From NCBI GenBank assembly GCA_902557235.1, contig CACDZR010000002.1, positions 62,001 to 126,000 of the forward strand: a DNA stretch of 64,000 bases, written 5' to 3'. Shown piece by piece: positions 40,107 to 49,271 of this stretch. The first letter of the stretch is position 1. Each line of letters begins with the position of its first letter. This DNA is from an uncultured Pelagibacteraceae bacterium. Its GTDB lineage: Bacteria; Pseudomonadota; Alphaproteobacteria; Pelagibacterales; Pelagibacteraceae. Made by a program: the position numbers and the translations under genes. The notes under the pieces are model-generated. The model did no database searches, had not been told where the DNA came from, and saw only the letters and a list, made by a program, of their open reading frames with translations.

Positions 40107-40527
40107 AAAGCAGTTCCTTTATTCTTTTATGAATATTATTGTAAACTTTTTCTATTATTTCATCTTTTTTATTTAAGTCGTTTGTTTCATTAAGTAATTT
40201 AACAGGATCCTCTATATCCCAATGAATTATCTGATCTTTATTTGGCCAAATAGGACAGACTTCGTTATTGGCATTATTACAAACTGTAATCACATAATCC
40301 ATTTTAATTTGACCATTAATAAACTCATTAAAATTTTTAGATCTATAATTTGAAAGATCATAATGTTTTGATAATAAATAATTCTTCACATCTTCATTAA
40401 TTTTTCCTGTTGGATTACTCCCAGCACTAAAACCTTTATACATATCGTCATACTCGTTATTTATTATACTTTCAGCAATAATACTTCTTGCTGAATTACC
40501 TGTGCAAACAAACAATATATTCTTCAT
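40096..40527 (-). CDS. arsC: Low-molecular-weight phosphatase-type arsenate reductase (ArsC-like)
   Basis: NILFVCTGNSARSIIAESI P-loop, DYVITVCNNANNEVCPIWP; next to aquaglyceroporin. Confidence 0.82.
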   Translation of the reverse strand: MKNILFVCTGNSARSIIAESIINNEYDDMYKGFSAGSNPTGKINEDVKNYLLSKHYDLSNYRSKNFNEFINGQIKMDYVITVCNNANNEVCPIWPNKDQIIHWDIEDPVKLLNETNDLNKKDEIIEKVYNNIHKRIKELLYEK

Positions 40528-40749
40528 TTAAAAAATAATCTTATAAATTCCAATAACAAATAATGGAATTTGTAATCCAAAGTTAGTGAGTATCGCCTTA
40601 TCTTTGTTAACAAATCCAGCGATAGTCCATCCAATAACTCCTAATCCATGAAAATATATATTTAAAGGATATATATTTAAGTTTGTAAGAAGTATTCCTA
40701 CTAAAACTAAAAAAGTACTGATCCACTTTAGATATTTTTTTATAAACAT
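40528..40749 (-). CDS. Small membrane protein (2-3 TM), unknown
   Basis: 73 aa hydrophobic; abuts arsC-like gene; SD-like AAGGAG upstream. Confidence 0.65.
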   Translation of the reverse strand: MFIKKYLKWISTFLVLVGILLTNLNIYPLNIYFHGLGVIGWTIAGFVNKDKAILTNFGLQIPLFVIGIYKIIF

Positions 40750-40769
40750 ATTTTCTCCTTCTTATTGAT

Positions 40770-40787
40770 TATTACATTAATGTTACA
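40770..40787 (-). promoter_or_regulatory. Pho-box-like repeat upstream of the ars-type cluster (could be an ArsR-type or other operator)
   Basis: Minus strand TGTAACA-ttaa-TGTAATA, 11-bp period; contains palindrome ACATTAATGT. Confidence 0.35.
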
Positions 40788-40809
40788 AATTTATTAAGAT
40801 GTAACAGTA

Positions 40810-41148
40810 TTAGAGAAAATTTGTTATATATTTATGAATAAAGAAACCAACAATTAAAAATCCTAAGCCTGTGCCATAAATTAGGAAGAAATTCATATTA
40901 AATGATTTTGCAAAAAAGAAGGGTAAAAAAAATAAATAACTCACAGGTACCGCTACTAGTATGCTCTTAGTAAAAAGAATTGTTTTTTCTATATCATTAT
41001 GTTCATAGTAGGAAAAAGCTATAGCTATGAGTGATACAAGAGGTAAGGCGATAATAAAACCTGCAAGTTTTGGATTTTGTCCTGAAAGCCAACTGGCGAA
41101 TGCTATTATTATTGCTGCGAGTATGATCTTTAAAGTAAAAAATATCAT
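40810..41148 (-). CDS. Small polytopic membrane protein (DUF3147-like, tentative)
   Basis: 112 aa, four predicted hydrophobic segments. Confidence 0.55.
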   Translation of the reverse strand: MIFFTLKIILAAIIIAFASWLSGQNPKLAGFIIALPLVSLIAIAFSYYEHNDIEKTILFTKSILVAVPVSYLFFLPFFFAKSFNMNFFLIYGTGLGFLIVGFFIHKYITNFL

Positions 41149-41161
41149 TAATAATTCAAAT

Positions 41162-41551
41162 TTATTTGGTTATACATTTTTTGCATAAACCAAAAAATTC
41201 AAGATTATATTTACTATATTTCATACCAGCTTTATCTTTAAAATTTGATAGATATTTTGAGAGACTAGAATTATTAATCTCTGTTACTTTTTCACAACTT
41301 TCACATATAGAAAAAGCAGTAGCTTTTGACACCTGACAACTCGAATTTTGACATGCAATAAAAGCGTTTCTACTTTCAATTTTATGAATTTTTCCAATTT
41401 CAACTAACTTATCTAATGCTCTATAAACTTGTAGAGGAGCTTTAATTCCTTTTTTTTGAACATTAAAAAGAATTGAATAGGCTTTCATTGGTTCAGGTGA
41501 TTTATCAATTATATCGAAAATAATTCGCTGATTTTTTGAAAGAGTATGCAT
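41162..41551 (-). CDS. zur: Fur-family regulator, probable Zur
   Basis: LSKNQRIIFDIIDKSPEPMKAYSIL, CESCEKV / CKKC metal motifs; next to znuBC. Confidence 0.85.
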   Translation of the reverse strand: MHTLSKNQRIIFDIIDKSPEPMKAYSILFNVQKKGIKAPLQVYRALDKLVEIGKIHKIESRNAFIACQNSSCQVSKATAFSICESCEKVTEINNSSLSKYLSNFKDKAGMKYSKYNLEFFGLCKKCITK

Positions 41552-41575
41552 TTTGTTTAGTTTACCGATTCCTCA

Positions 41576-42379
41576 TTAATTTTTCAATTTAATCGACTGT
41601 TTAATGTTTAATAATGATAAAATAAATAGCAATAAAGATGCTGCTATAATTGAAGGTCCAGATGCAGTATTAAATTCAAGTGAAGAAAATAATCCCAAAA
41701 TCACAGACAACAATCCACCTATAATTGAATACATTACCATTTTCTGAGGGCTTGAAGAGATATTTCTAGCCATTGCAGCTGGTATGATTAACATTCCTGT
41801 AATTAATAATAAACCAACCATCTTTATTGAAATAGCAATAATCGCTGCCATCAGAATAGTAAAAATAGCTTTTGCACGATCAGGATTTAAACCTTCTGCT
41901 TCAGCCAATTCATAATTAACTGTTGATGCAAACAAAGGTTTCCAAATTAATTTTAGAACTAAGAGGATTAATGCTCCTCCAATCCATATTATCAATAGAT
42001 CATCAATTGTAACAGCTAATATATCTCCAAATAATAATCCCATAATATCAAATCTGATAAATGATAAAAAACCAATGACCACAAGACCTATTGCCAGTGA
42101 TGAGTGAGCTAAAAGACCAAGCAAAGCATCACCCGGAAGATTAGTTCTTTTTTGAAGTTGTATTAAAGTTAAAGCTATTAAAGACGAAATAATAAATACT
42201 GAGAATGCTATATTGAATTCCATTGAGTAAGCTAGTGTTACTCCAAGTAATGCAGAGTGGGCTAAAGTATCTCCAAAATAGGATAATCTTCTCCAAACAA
42301 CAAAACATCCAAGAGGTCCAGTAACTATGGCAACTCCAATACCTGCTATTAAAGCTCTTATAAAAAAATCATCTAACAT
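41576..42379 (-). CDS. znuB: Zinc ABC transporter permease
   Basis: ABC-3 family; VTGPLGCFVVWRRLSYFGDTLAHSALLGV. Confidence 0.93.
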   Translation of the reverse strand: MLDDFFIRALIAGIGVAIVTGPLGCFVVWRRLSYFGDTLAHSALLGVTLAYSMEFNIAFSVFIISSLIALTLIQLQKRTNLPGDALLGLLAHSSLAIGLVVIGFLSFIRFDIMGLLFGDILAVTIDDLLIIWIGGALILLVLKLIWKPLFASTVNYELAEAEGLNPDRAKAIFTILMAAIIAISIKMVGLLLITGMLIIPAAMARNISSSPQKMVMYSIIGGLLSVILGLFSSLEFNTASGPSIIAASLLLFILSLLNIKQSIKLKN

Positions 42380-43126
42380 TTAATTTTTCTTTATTTCACC
42401 TTCACTTGTATGAACATGATCATGTCTATGCTCATATCTAGATAAAATTTGAGAAGCCTGTTCACCAAACAAAGCTTTGTATTCATTATTTTTCGCTACA
42501 TCCATTGGTGATCCTGAACAACAGACATGACCATTCAAACAAACAACATGATCTGTTGCACTCATTACGGTATGTAAGTCGTGAGATATTAATAAAATAC
42601 CACAATTTAATTCATCAGAAATTTTTTTAATTAATTCGTATAAAGCAATTTCACCAGTAAAATCTACACCTTGAACTGGTTCATCGAGTACTAATAACTC
42701 AGGTTTCTTTGAAATGGCTCTTGCAAGTAACACTCTTTGAAACTCTCCGCCAGACAAATCACCTAAATTTTTATCTTTTAGATGAATAACACCAGTTAAA
42801 GACAAGGCCTCATCAATTAATTCATTATTAATGCTTTCTGTTAATACCATGAAATCGTTTACTCTTAGTGGTAGTGTCCAATCAATTGAGATTTTTTGCG
42901 GCACGTATCCAACTTTACTAGTGTATTTTTCTACAGAACCATCAATCTTTTTATAAATACCTAGTGCAATCTTAGCTGTTGTACTTTTACCTGATCCATT
43001 AGGACCAATTAGAGTAACTATTTTCCCTTTTTCAACTTGTAGTGATACTCCTTTGACAAGCCACTTATTATTTAAACTAAAACCAGCTCCATTTAACTTC
43101 ACAAGTATATTCTGATTTGAGCTCAT
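42380..43126 (-). CDS. znuC: Zinc ABC transporter ATP-binding protein
   Basis: IGPNGSGKSTTAKIALG, LSGGEFQRVLLARAI, VLDEPVQGVD, His-rich C-terminus. Confidence 0.93.
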   Translation of the reverse strand: MSSNQNILVKLNGAGFSLNNKWLVKGVSLQVEKGKIVTLIGPNGSGKSTTAKIALGIYKKIDGSVEKYTSKVGYVPQKISIDWTLPLRVNDFMVLTESINNELIDEALSLTGVIHLKDKNLGDLSGGEFQRVLLARAISKKPELLVLDEPVQGVDFTGEIALYELIKKISDELNCGILLISHDLHTVMSATDHVVCLNGHVCCSGSPMDVAKNNEYKALFGEQASQILSRYEHRHDHVHTSEGEIKKN

Positions 43127-43146
43127 ATTATTCCTTGACTTATAAA

Positions 43147-43161
43147 TGTTATATTATTACA
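43147..43161. promoter_or_regulatory. Zur-box-like palindrome 1
   Basis: TGTTATA-T-TATTACA (one mismatch to perfect dyad) between divergent znuC and znuA. Confidence 0.6.
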
Positions 43162-43164
43162 TAG

Positions 43165-43179
43165 TGTTATATTATAACA
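43165..43179. promoter_or_regulatory. Zur-box-like palindrome 2
   Basis: TGTTATA-T-TATAACA, perfect 7+1+7 dyad, centre 18 bp from palindrome 1. Confidence 0.7.
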
Positions 43180-43196
43180 TTTAAATTATACAACAT

Positions 43197-44249
43197 ACGA
43201 AAAACATAAAAAAATTACCATTTATCTTAACAATATTATCATTCTTAACTATTTTTGTACCTGCAAATGCAGAAATTAAAGTAGTTACATCAATAAAACC
43301 AATTCATTCACTAGCTAGTTATTTAATGGATGGGGTGGCAAAACCAGATTTAATAGTGGACGGTTATGCTTCTCCTCACGGATTTGCACTTAAGCCAACG
43401 CATGCGAAAATGTTGCAAGAGGCTGATTTAGTATTTTGGGTTGGTGAGGACTTGGAAAATTTTTTAGAAAAACCATTAAAATCGATTGCCAAAAAAGCTG
43501 AAAAAATTGAATTAATGGAAATTAAAGGGTTAACAAAACTTAAATTTAGAGAGAGAAATATTTTCGAGGAACACGACCATGGACATAAAGAAGATGATCA
43601 CGATGATCATGCCAAGAAAGAGGACGATCATGACGATCACGATCATGACAAAAAAGAGAAAGAACATGGTCATGATGAGCACGGACATGACGATGAGCAT
43701 AAAGAAGATGGTCACGATGAACATGGTCATGAAGGACATGCACACGGTGAACATGATCCCCATATTTGGTTAGATCCAATGAATGCAAAAGTAATTTTAA
43801 GCGAAATGGCAGAGCATTTAATTGAGAATGACTCAAAAAATGAGGCTAAATATAAGGCAAATTTAAAAAAAGGTCATAAAGATTTAGATAAGCTTACTAA
43901 AAAAGTAAAATCAGAATTAAATAAAGATTTTAAATCGATAGTTTTTCATGATGCTTATCAATACTTTGAAAAAAGGTTTGACATTAATGTTTTAGGTGCT
44001 TTTACAGTTAATACAGACGTAATGCCTGGTGCTGAGCAATTAGCTGAAATTAGAGAAGTAATTGAGCATGATAAAGTAAGCTGTATATTTTCAGAGCCTC
44101 AATTTAATCCTGATATCATTAAAGCTGTAGCAAAAGATACTAATGTTGCAACAGGGGTTATCGATCCATTAGGAGCTACTCTTAACCCTGGCAAAGATTT
44201 ATACTTCGATTTAATTGGGAATATGTCTAAATCTTTTAAAGGTTGTTAA
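43197..44249 (+). CDS. znuA: Zinc ABC transporter substrate-binding protein; apparent ACG start (ORF-track ATG at 43326 omits signal peptide)
   Basis: In-frame codons upstream of 43326 give xKNIKKLPFILTILSFLTIFVPANA|EIKVVTSIKPIHSLASYL; His/Asp-rich loop; HDPHIWLDP. Confidence 0.8.
   Translation, partial: TKNIKKLPFILTILSFLTIFVPANAEIKVVTSIKPIHSLASYLMDGVAKPDLIVDGYASPHGFALKPTHAKMLQEADLVFWVGEDLENFLEKPLKSIAKKAEKIELMEIKGLTKLKFRERNIFEEHDHGHKEDDHDDHAKKEDDHDDHDHDKKEKEHGHDEHGHDDEHKEDGHDEHGHEGHAHGEHDPHIWLDPMNAKVILSEMAEHLIENDSKNEAKYKANLKKGHKDLDKLTKKVKSELNKDFKSIVFHDAYQYFEKRFDINVLGAFTVNTDVMPGAEQLAEIREVIEHDKVSCIFSEPQFNPDIIKAVAKDTNVATGVIDPLGATLNPGKDLYFDLIGNMSKSFKGC
43570..43761 (+). repeat. Low-complexity His/Asp/Glu-encoding repeat in znuA (metal-binding loop)
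   Basis: HDHGHKEDDHDDHAKKEDDHDDHDHDKKEKEHGHDEHGHDDEHKEDGHDEHGHEGHAHGEHDPH. Confidence 0.9.
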
Positions 44250-44291
44250 ATAAAAATTGATCTTTAACCATTAATAATATCTAATATTGGG

Positions 44292-45290
44292 ATGAGTACA
44301 GTTTCCCTTACATTAGATGAAATTTTTGATTTAGCTAAAAAGACTTTACTAGCTAATGGCTGTGATGATGAAACAGCATCTATCCTTTCTGATTTAATAA
44401 GAAATGCTGAAAGAGATGGATCTTTATCTCATGGCTTGTTTAGGTTACCTGCATATGTGAGTGGTTTAAAAAGCGGAAAAATTAATGGTAAAGGAAAACC
44501 TGAGGTAAAAAAAATTTCAGCATCTGTGATAAAAGTTCAAGGGAATAATTGTTTAGCCCCTGTAGTTTTAAATAAAGGGTTACCTGAATTAGCAAAAGCT
44601 GCAAAAGAAAATGGTGTGGCTGTACTTGCTATAAATAATTCTCATCATATGGCTGCGATGTGGCCTGAAACAGAAAAATTAGCAGAGGAAGGTTTAGTTG
44701 CCTTTGCTTGCACATCATACAAGCCTGCTGTAGCACCCGCTGGAGCTATCAAACCATTGTTTGGAACAAATCCAATTTCTTTTGCCTGGCCACGTCCAGG
44801 AAAAACTCCTGTAGTTTACGATATGGCAACTGCATCAATGGCCATGGGTGAAGTTCAAGTTGCTAAAAGAGAAGGGCATAAAGTTCCACTTGGAACTGGT
44901 TTAACTAAAGATGGTAAAGAAACAACTGACCCAGGAGCAATAGCGGATGGAGGTGTATTACTTCCTTTTGGGGGATATAAAGGTTCTGCTATAGCAATGA
45001 TGGTAGAATTAATGGCTGGCGCATTAGTTGGTGATAATTTTAGTTTTGAGACAGCTGCAAAAGATAATAATGACGGTGGACCTCCTAGCGGTGGAGAATT
45101 TATTCTTGCAATTTCACCTGATAAAACTTCAGGAACTGATTGGCAGAAACATGCTGATGAATTTTTTAACAAAATGAAATCCTTTGAAGGAGTTAGACTT
45201 CCAGGGGAAAGAAGACACAAAAATAGATTAGATAAGGGCCCTCGTCATATTAATGAAGAGCTGGTTAATAAAATAAAATCTTTAAGCTAA
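44292..45290 (+). CDS. Malate/L-lactate dehydrogenase (Ldh_2) family NAD(P)-dependent oxidoreductase
   Basis: NAERDGSLSHGLFRLPAYVSGL, NNSHHMAAMWP, GTNPISFAWPRP, PFGGYKGSAIAMMVELMAGAL. Confidence 0.85.
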   Translation: MSTVSLTLDEIFDLAKKTLLANGCDDETASILSDLIRNAERDGSLSHGLFRLPAYVSGLKSGKINGKGKPEVKKISASVIKVQGNNCLAPVVLNKGLPELAKAAKENGVAVLAINNSHHMAAMWPETEKLAEEGLVAFACTSYKPAVAPAGAIKPLFGTNPISFAWPRPGKTPVVYDMATASMAMGEVQVAKREGHKVPLGTGLTKDGKETTDPGAIADGGVLLPFGGYKGSAIAMMVELMAGALVGDNFSFETAAKDNNDGGPPSGGEFILAISPDKTSGTDWQKHADEFFNKMKSFEGVRLPGERRHKNRLDKGPRHINEELVNKIKSLS

Positions 45291-46058
45291 AGTAATTTCT
45301 ATTGGAGTATGGTCTGATGGTTTTTCTCGACCTCTTGGATCTTTATTAATATTAATACTTTTAACTTGGTCTATTAAAGAATTTGATACTAAAAAATGAT
45401 CTATTCTCATTCCATTGTTTTTTTGCCATGCACCTCTCATGTAATCCCAAAAAGTATATCCTTCTTTAGTTTCATTAAAATGTCGGTAAACATCATTAAA
45501 ACCTAGATTAATCATTTCTCTTAATTTTTTTCTTATTTCCAATCTAAATAGAGCATCGTCTTCGAAGCTTTTTGGATTATAGACATCCTCAGCTGCAGGA
45601 ATAATATTAAAATCACCACCAAGAATTATATTTTGATTTTTTTTAGTTAAAGCTTTTAATTGTTTAATTAAATCATCAAGCCATTTTTTTTTGTAATTAT
45701 ATTTATCAGTATCAACAGGATTACCATTTGGCGTATAGATATTGATTAATTGAATATTTTTCTTTTTGTATTCAAGTTCAGCTGAGATTATTCTTGATTG
45801 TTTAAGCTTATCTTTGATTAAATCTGTTTTGATATTTTTTAATTTTCCTTTTGAAATAATTGCAACACCATTATAACTTTTTTGACCAAATACATGACTT
45901 TCATAGTCCATTGAGGAAAAATCATCATAGGGAAAGTTTACATCCTCAGTTTTAATCTCTTGCATCATCACAACATCAGGTTTGTATTTTAGTAGATAAC
46001 TTTTGATATTTTCAATACGTGCTCGCACAGAATTTACATTCCACGAGGAAATAATCAT
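45282..46058 (-). CDS. xthA: Exodeoxyribonuclease III
   Basis: MIISSWNVNSVRARIENIKSYL, QEIKTED, GGDFNIIPAAEDVYNP, RIDHFLVS, SDHTPI. Confidence 0.93.
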   Translation of the reverse strand: MIISSWNVNSVRARIENIKSYLLKYKPDVVMMQEIKTEDVNFPYDDFSSMDYESHVFGQKSYNGVAIISKGKLKNIKTDLIKDKLKQSRIISAELEYKKKNIQLINIYTPNGNPVDTDKYNYKKKWLDDLIKQLKALTKKNQNIILGGDFNIIPAAEDVYNPKSFEDDALFRLEIRKKLREMINLGFNDVYRHFNETKEGYTFWDYMRGAWQKNNGMRIDHFLVSNSLIDQVKSININKDPRGREKPSDHTPIEITLA

Positions 46059-46375
46059 TAAAGAGAAAACGAAACACCACAACCACAAGAAGATTTGGTT
46101 TGCGGATTAGTTATTTTGAATTGTTCACCAATTAATTCAGAAACATAGTCTATTTCTGATCCTTTTAATAAATCTGCAGAGGTTTTATCTATCAATATAT
46201 TTTCATAATTTAAATCATCTGCTGCTTTTTCTTTGTCAAAAGTAAATTCATATTGGAAGCCTGAGCAACCACCACCTTTGATAGCGATTCTAAAAAACGA
46301 CCCTTTGTCTTTTTTAGACAGCAAAACATTGATCTGTTTTAGAGCCTTATCAGTAAATTTAATTTCTTTAATCAT
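46058..46375 (-). CDS. erpA: HesB/IscA-type Fe-S cluster assembly protein (ErpA-like)
   Basis: IKGGGCSGFQYEF, TNPQTKSSCGCGVSFSL. Confidence 0.9.
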   Translation of the reverse strand: MIKEIKFTDKALKQINVLLSKKDKGSFFRIAIKGGGCSGFQYEFTFDKEKAADDLNYENILIDKTSADLLKGSEIDYVSELIGEQFKITNPQTKSSCGCGVSFSL

Positions 46376-46425
46376 TATTGATCACTGGTATTACTAATAT
46401 AATACTTAAATTTTAATTTTAAAGG

Positions 46426-47544
46426 ATGAAAAAATACTCAAAGATTGCTCTTACCAAAAGCAAAGGAAGAATATTCAAAGAATCTGTATCAAAATATAGA
46501 TCGCCATTTCAAAGAGATAGAGATCGAATAGTTCACAGCGCCTCATTTCGAAGGCTCAAACACAAGACACAAGTATTTGTAAACACAGAAGGTGATCATT
46601 ACAGAACAAGATTAACCCATTCAATGGAAGTTGCTCAAATTGCACGATCAATTGCAAGATATCTTGAATTGAATGAGGATCTAGCTGAAACCTTAAGTTT
46701 AGCACATGATTTAGGTCACCCACCTTTTGGTCATGCTGGTGAGGACTCTCTTAATGAATGTATGGAAAATTATGGAGGCTTTGACCATAATTTACAAACT
46801 CTTCGTGTGGTTATGTTTTTGGAGAATAAATATCTAAAGTATAGTGGATTAAATCTTTCAATTGAAACCTTAGAAGGATTGCTTAAACACAATGGTCCCG
46901 TTTATGAATTAGATTTAGTTGATAGTCTTATTGGTGTAAAAAAATTCAATCATAAGATTAATTTTGAAACTTATCCATCATTAGAGGCTCAAGTTTCAGC
47001 TATTTCAGATGATATAGCTTATAATAATCATGATATTCAAGATGGTATAAATGCAAATTTATTTAAACTAGAGGAGTTAATTGAAATTAACTTTTTTAAA
47101 GATATTTATAAAAAATATAAAAAAAAGATAAACAAACAAAACTATAAAATTGCAACATATCAGATTATAAGAGATTCTATTGATCAAATGATTAGAGATT
47201 TAATTAAAAATACCAAAACCAATTTGAAGATTAACAAAATAAAAAATTATAAAGATATTACTAAAGCAAATTTAACAATGGTAGATTTTTCTGAAAAAGT
47301 CAAAGATTCTGTTAATGAAATAAGATTTTTTTTAAAAACAAAGATGTATAATAATAATGCAGTTCTGAAAAAAAATGATAATGGCAAATTAATAATTAAA
47401 AAACTGTTTAATAAAATACAAAAAAACCCTAAAAAATTTATTTCAAAAAATCATCTCTCAAAGGATAAATATAGAGCAATTTCAGATTTTATATCAGGAA
47501 TGACAGACAGATATGCAATCAACCTTCACAAAAACTTTAAATGA
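46426..47544 (+). CDS. dgt: Deoxyguanosinetriphosphate triphosphohydrolase-like protein
   Basis: RRLKHKTQVF, YRTRLTHSMEVAQIARSIAR, LAHDLGHPPFGHAGE (HD). Confidence 0.92.
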   Translation: MKKYSKIALTKSKGRIFKESVSKYRSPFQRDRDRIVHSASFRRLKHKTQVFVNTEGDHYRTRLTHSMEVAQIARSIARYLELNEDLAETLSLAHDLGHPPFGHAGEDSLNECMENYGGFDHNLQTLRVVMFLENKYLKYSGLNLSIETLEGLLKHNGPVYELDLVDSLIGVKKFNHKINFETYPSLEAQVSAISDDIAYNNHDIQDGINANLFKLEELIEINFFKDIYKKYKKKINKQNYKIATYQIIRDSIDQMIRDLIKNTKTNLKINKIKNYKDITKANLTMVDFSEKVKDSVNEIRFFLKTKMYNNNAVLKKNDNGKLIIKKLFNKIQKNPKKFISKNHLSKDKYRAISDFISGMTDRYAINLHKNFK

Positions 47545-49271
47545 ATATTTTTGAACAGTATTTAGATAAAATAAAAGAAATCCTTTCAACACTTTCTTCA
47601 AGTGGAGATTTAATTTTACCAGACTCACTAAACGGGGTAACCGCTGAAATTCCACCTTCAAAATTTGATAGTGATATTTCTACCAATGTAGCCATGGTTC
47701 TTTCTAAGATTAATAATAAATCTCCATCAGATCTGGCGTCAATCTTGGCAGAAAAAATCAAAAAAGAAGATAAATTTATTGAAGAGATATCAGTTGTAAA
47801 ACCTGGTTTTATCAACATTAAATTTAAACCTATTTTTTGGACAAATTTTATCAAAGAGATGATTAAAAATTCTAAATCTTTTGGAACAAATAAAAATATT
47901 AAAAGAAATTACCTAATAGAATTTGTATCTGCTAATCCAACAGGTCCTTTACATGTTGGTCATTGTAGAGGTGCAATATTAGGCGATGTGATGGCTAATC
48001 TTTTATTATTTAATAATAATAAAGTTACAAAAGAGTATTATATAAACGACTACGGTAATCAGATTATAAATTTTACAAAGTCAGTTTATTATAGAATAAG
48101 AGAGATTTCTTTTAATGAACCTTTTCCAGTTGATAATGAAGATTTATATCCTGGAGACTATTTAATTGATTTTGCTCAAAACATTTTAAACTCAAATAAA
48201 AATATTGATTTTAAAAATTTTGACAAAATATCCAAAGAATTAACTTCTTTAGCCATTAACGAAGCATTAAAATTAATCAAAAATAATCTTAAAAGTCTTG
48301 GTATTAATCATGATAACTTTGTCAGTGAAAAAAAATTAGTTGAAAATCAAGAAGTAGAAAAAGTTATTGAGTTTCTTCAAAAAAACAAATTTGTTTATAA
48401 AGGAAAGATAAAGGCGCCTGCTGGTGAAGATGACAGTAATTGGGTTGAACGTGAGCAGTTGCTTTTCCGATCAACCGATTTTGGAGATGACAAAGATAGA
48501 GCATTACAAAAATCTGATGGTGCTTGGACTTATTTTGCAAGTGATGTTGCATACCACAAAAATAAATTAGACAGAAAATTTGATAGGCTTATTAATATTT
48601 TAGGCGCAGATCATGCTGGTTATATCAAAAGAATTTCATCATCTGTTGAAGCTCTATCAAACTCCAAAGATAGATTAATTTGTAAAGTTAGCCAACTTGT
48701 TAAACTTATTAAAGATAAGAAACCCTTTAAAATGTCTAAAAGAAAAGGAGACTACATAACTATAGAAGATTTAATTAATGAGGTAGGAAAAGATGCAACA
48801 AGATTTATAATGCTAAACCGAAGTAGTGATGTTGAACTCGATTTTGATTTCGATAACGTTATAGAAAAATCAAAAGATAATCCCCTTTATTACGTTCAAT
48901 ACTGTTATGCAAGAATATGTTCAGTATATAGACATCTTGATAAAGATTTAAAATCAGATCTAGATATTACTAATTACGATTTTGAGTATTCCAAAGATGA
49001 AATTAAAATCTTAAAAAAATTATCTGAATGGCCCAAGTGTATTGATGTATCTTGTAATAAGCTTGAGCCGCATAGAATACCGACTTATTTATATGAATTA
49101 GCTTCTTTATTTCATTCATATTGGAATTTAGGTAAGGAAAATCCAGACAAAAGATTTATTAATGATCAAAAAAAAATAACTGACGATAAATTGATTTTTC
49201 TTAAAGCTATTTCCAATGTAGTAAAATCTGGGATGAATATAGTTGGAGTATCTACGCCAGATAAAATGTGA
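47541..49271 (+). CDS. argS: Arginyl-tRNA synthetase
   Basis: EFVSANPTGPLHVGHCRGAILGD, KMSKRKGDYITIEDL. Confidence 0.95.
   Translation: MNIFEQYLDKIKEILSTLSSSGDLILPDSLNGVTAEIPPSKFDSDISTNVAMVLSKINNKSPSDLASILAEKIKKEDKFIEEISVVKPGFINIKFKPIFWTNFIKEMIKNSKSFGTNKNIKRNYLIEFVSANPTGPLHVGHCRGAILGDVMANLLLFNNNKVTKEYYINDYGNQIINFTKSVYYRIREISFNEPFPVDNEDLYPGDYLIDFAQNILNSNKNIDFKNFDKISKELTSLAINEALKLIKNNLKSLGINHDNFVSEKKLVENQEVEKVIEFLQKNKFVYKGKIKAPAGEDDSNWVEREQLLFRSTDFGDDKDRALQKSDGAWTYFASDVAYHKNKLDRKFDRLINILGADHAGYIKRISSSVEALSNSKDRLICKVSQLVKLIKDKKPFKMSKRKGDYITIEDLINEVGKDATRFIMLNRSSDVELDFDFDNVIEKSKDNPLYYVQYCYARICSVYRHLDKDLKSDLDITNYDFEYSKDEIKILKKLSEWPKCIDVSCNKLEPHRIPTYLYELASLFHSYWNLGKENPDKRFINDQKKITDDKLIFLKAISNVVKSGMNIVGVSTPDKM

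Noticed and set aside
43530-43836. ORFs antisense to znuA (43530..43763 -, 43546..43836 -) and 43579..43773 +
   Set aside because: Artefacts of the low-complexity His/Asp repeat read in other frames (e.g. poly Met-Ile-Val); the znuA frame is clearly coding.
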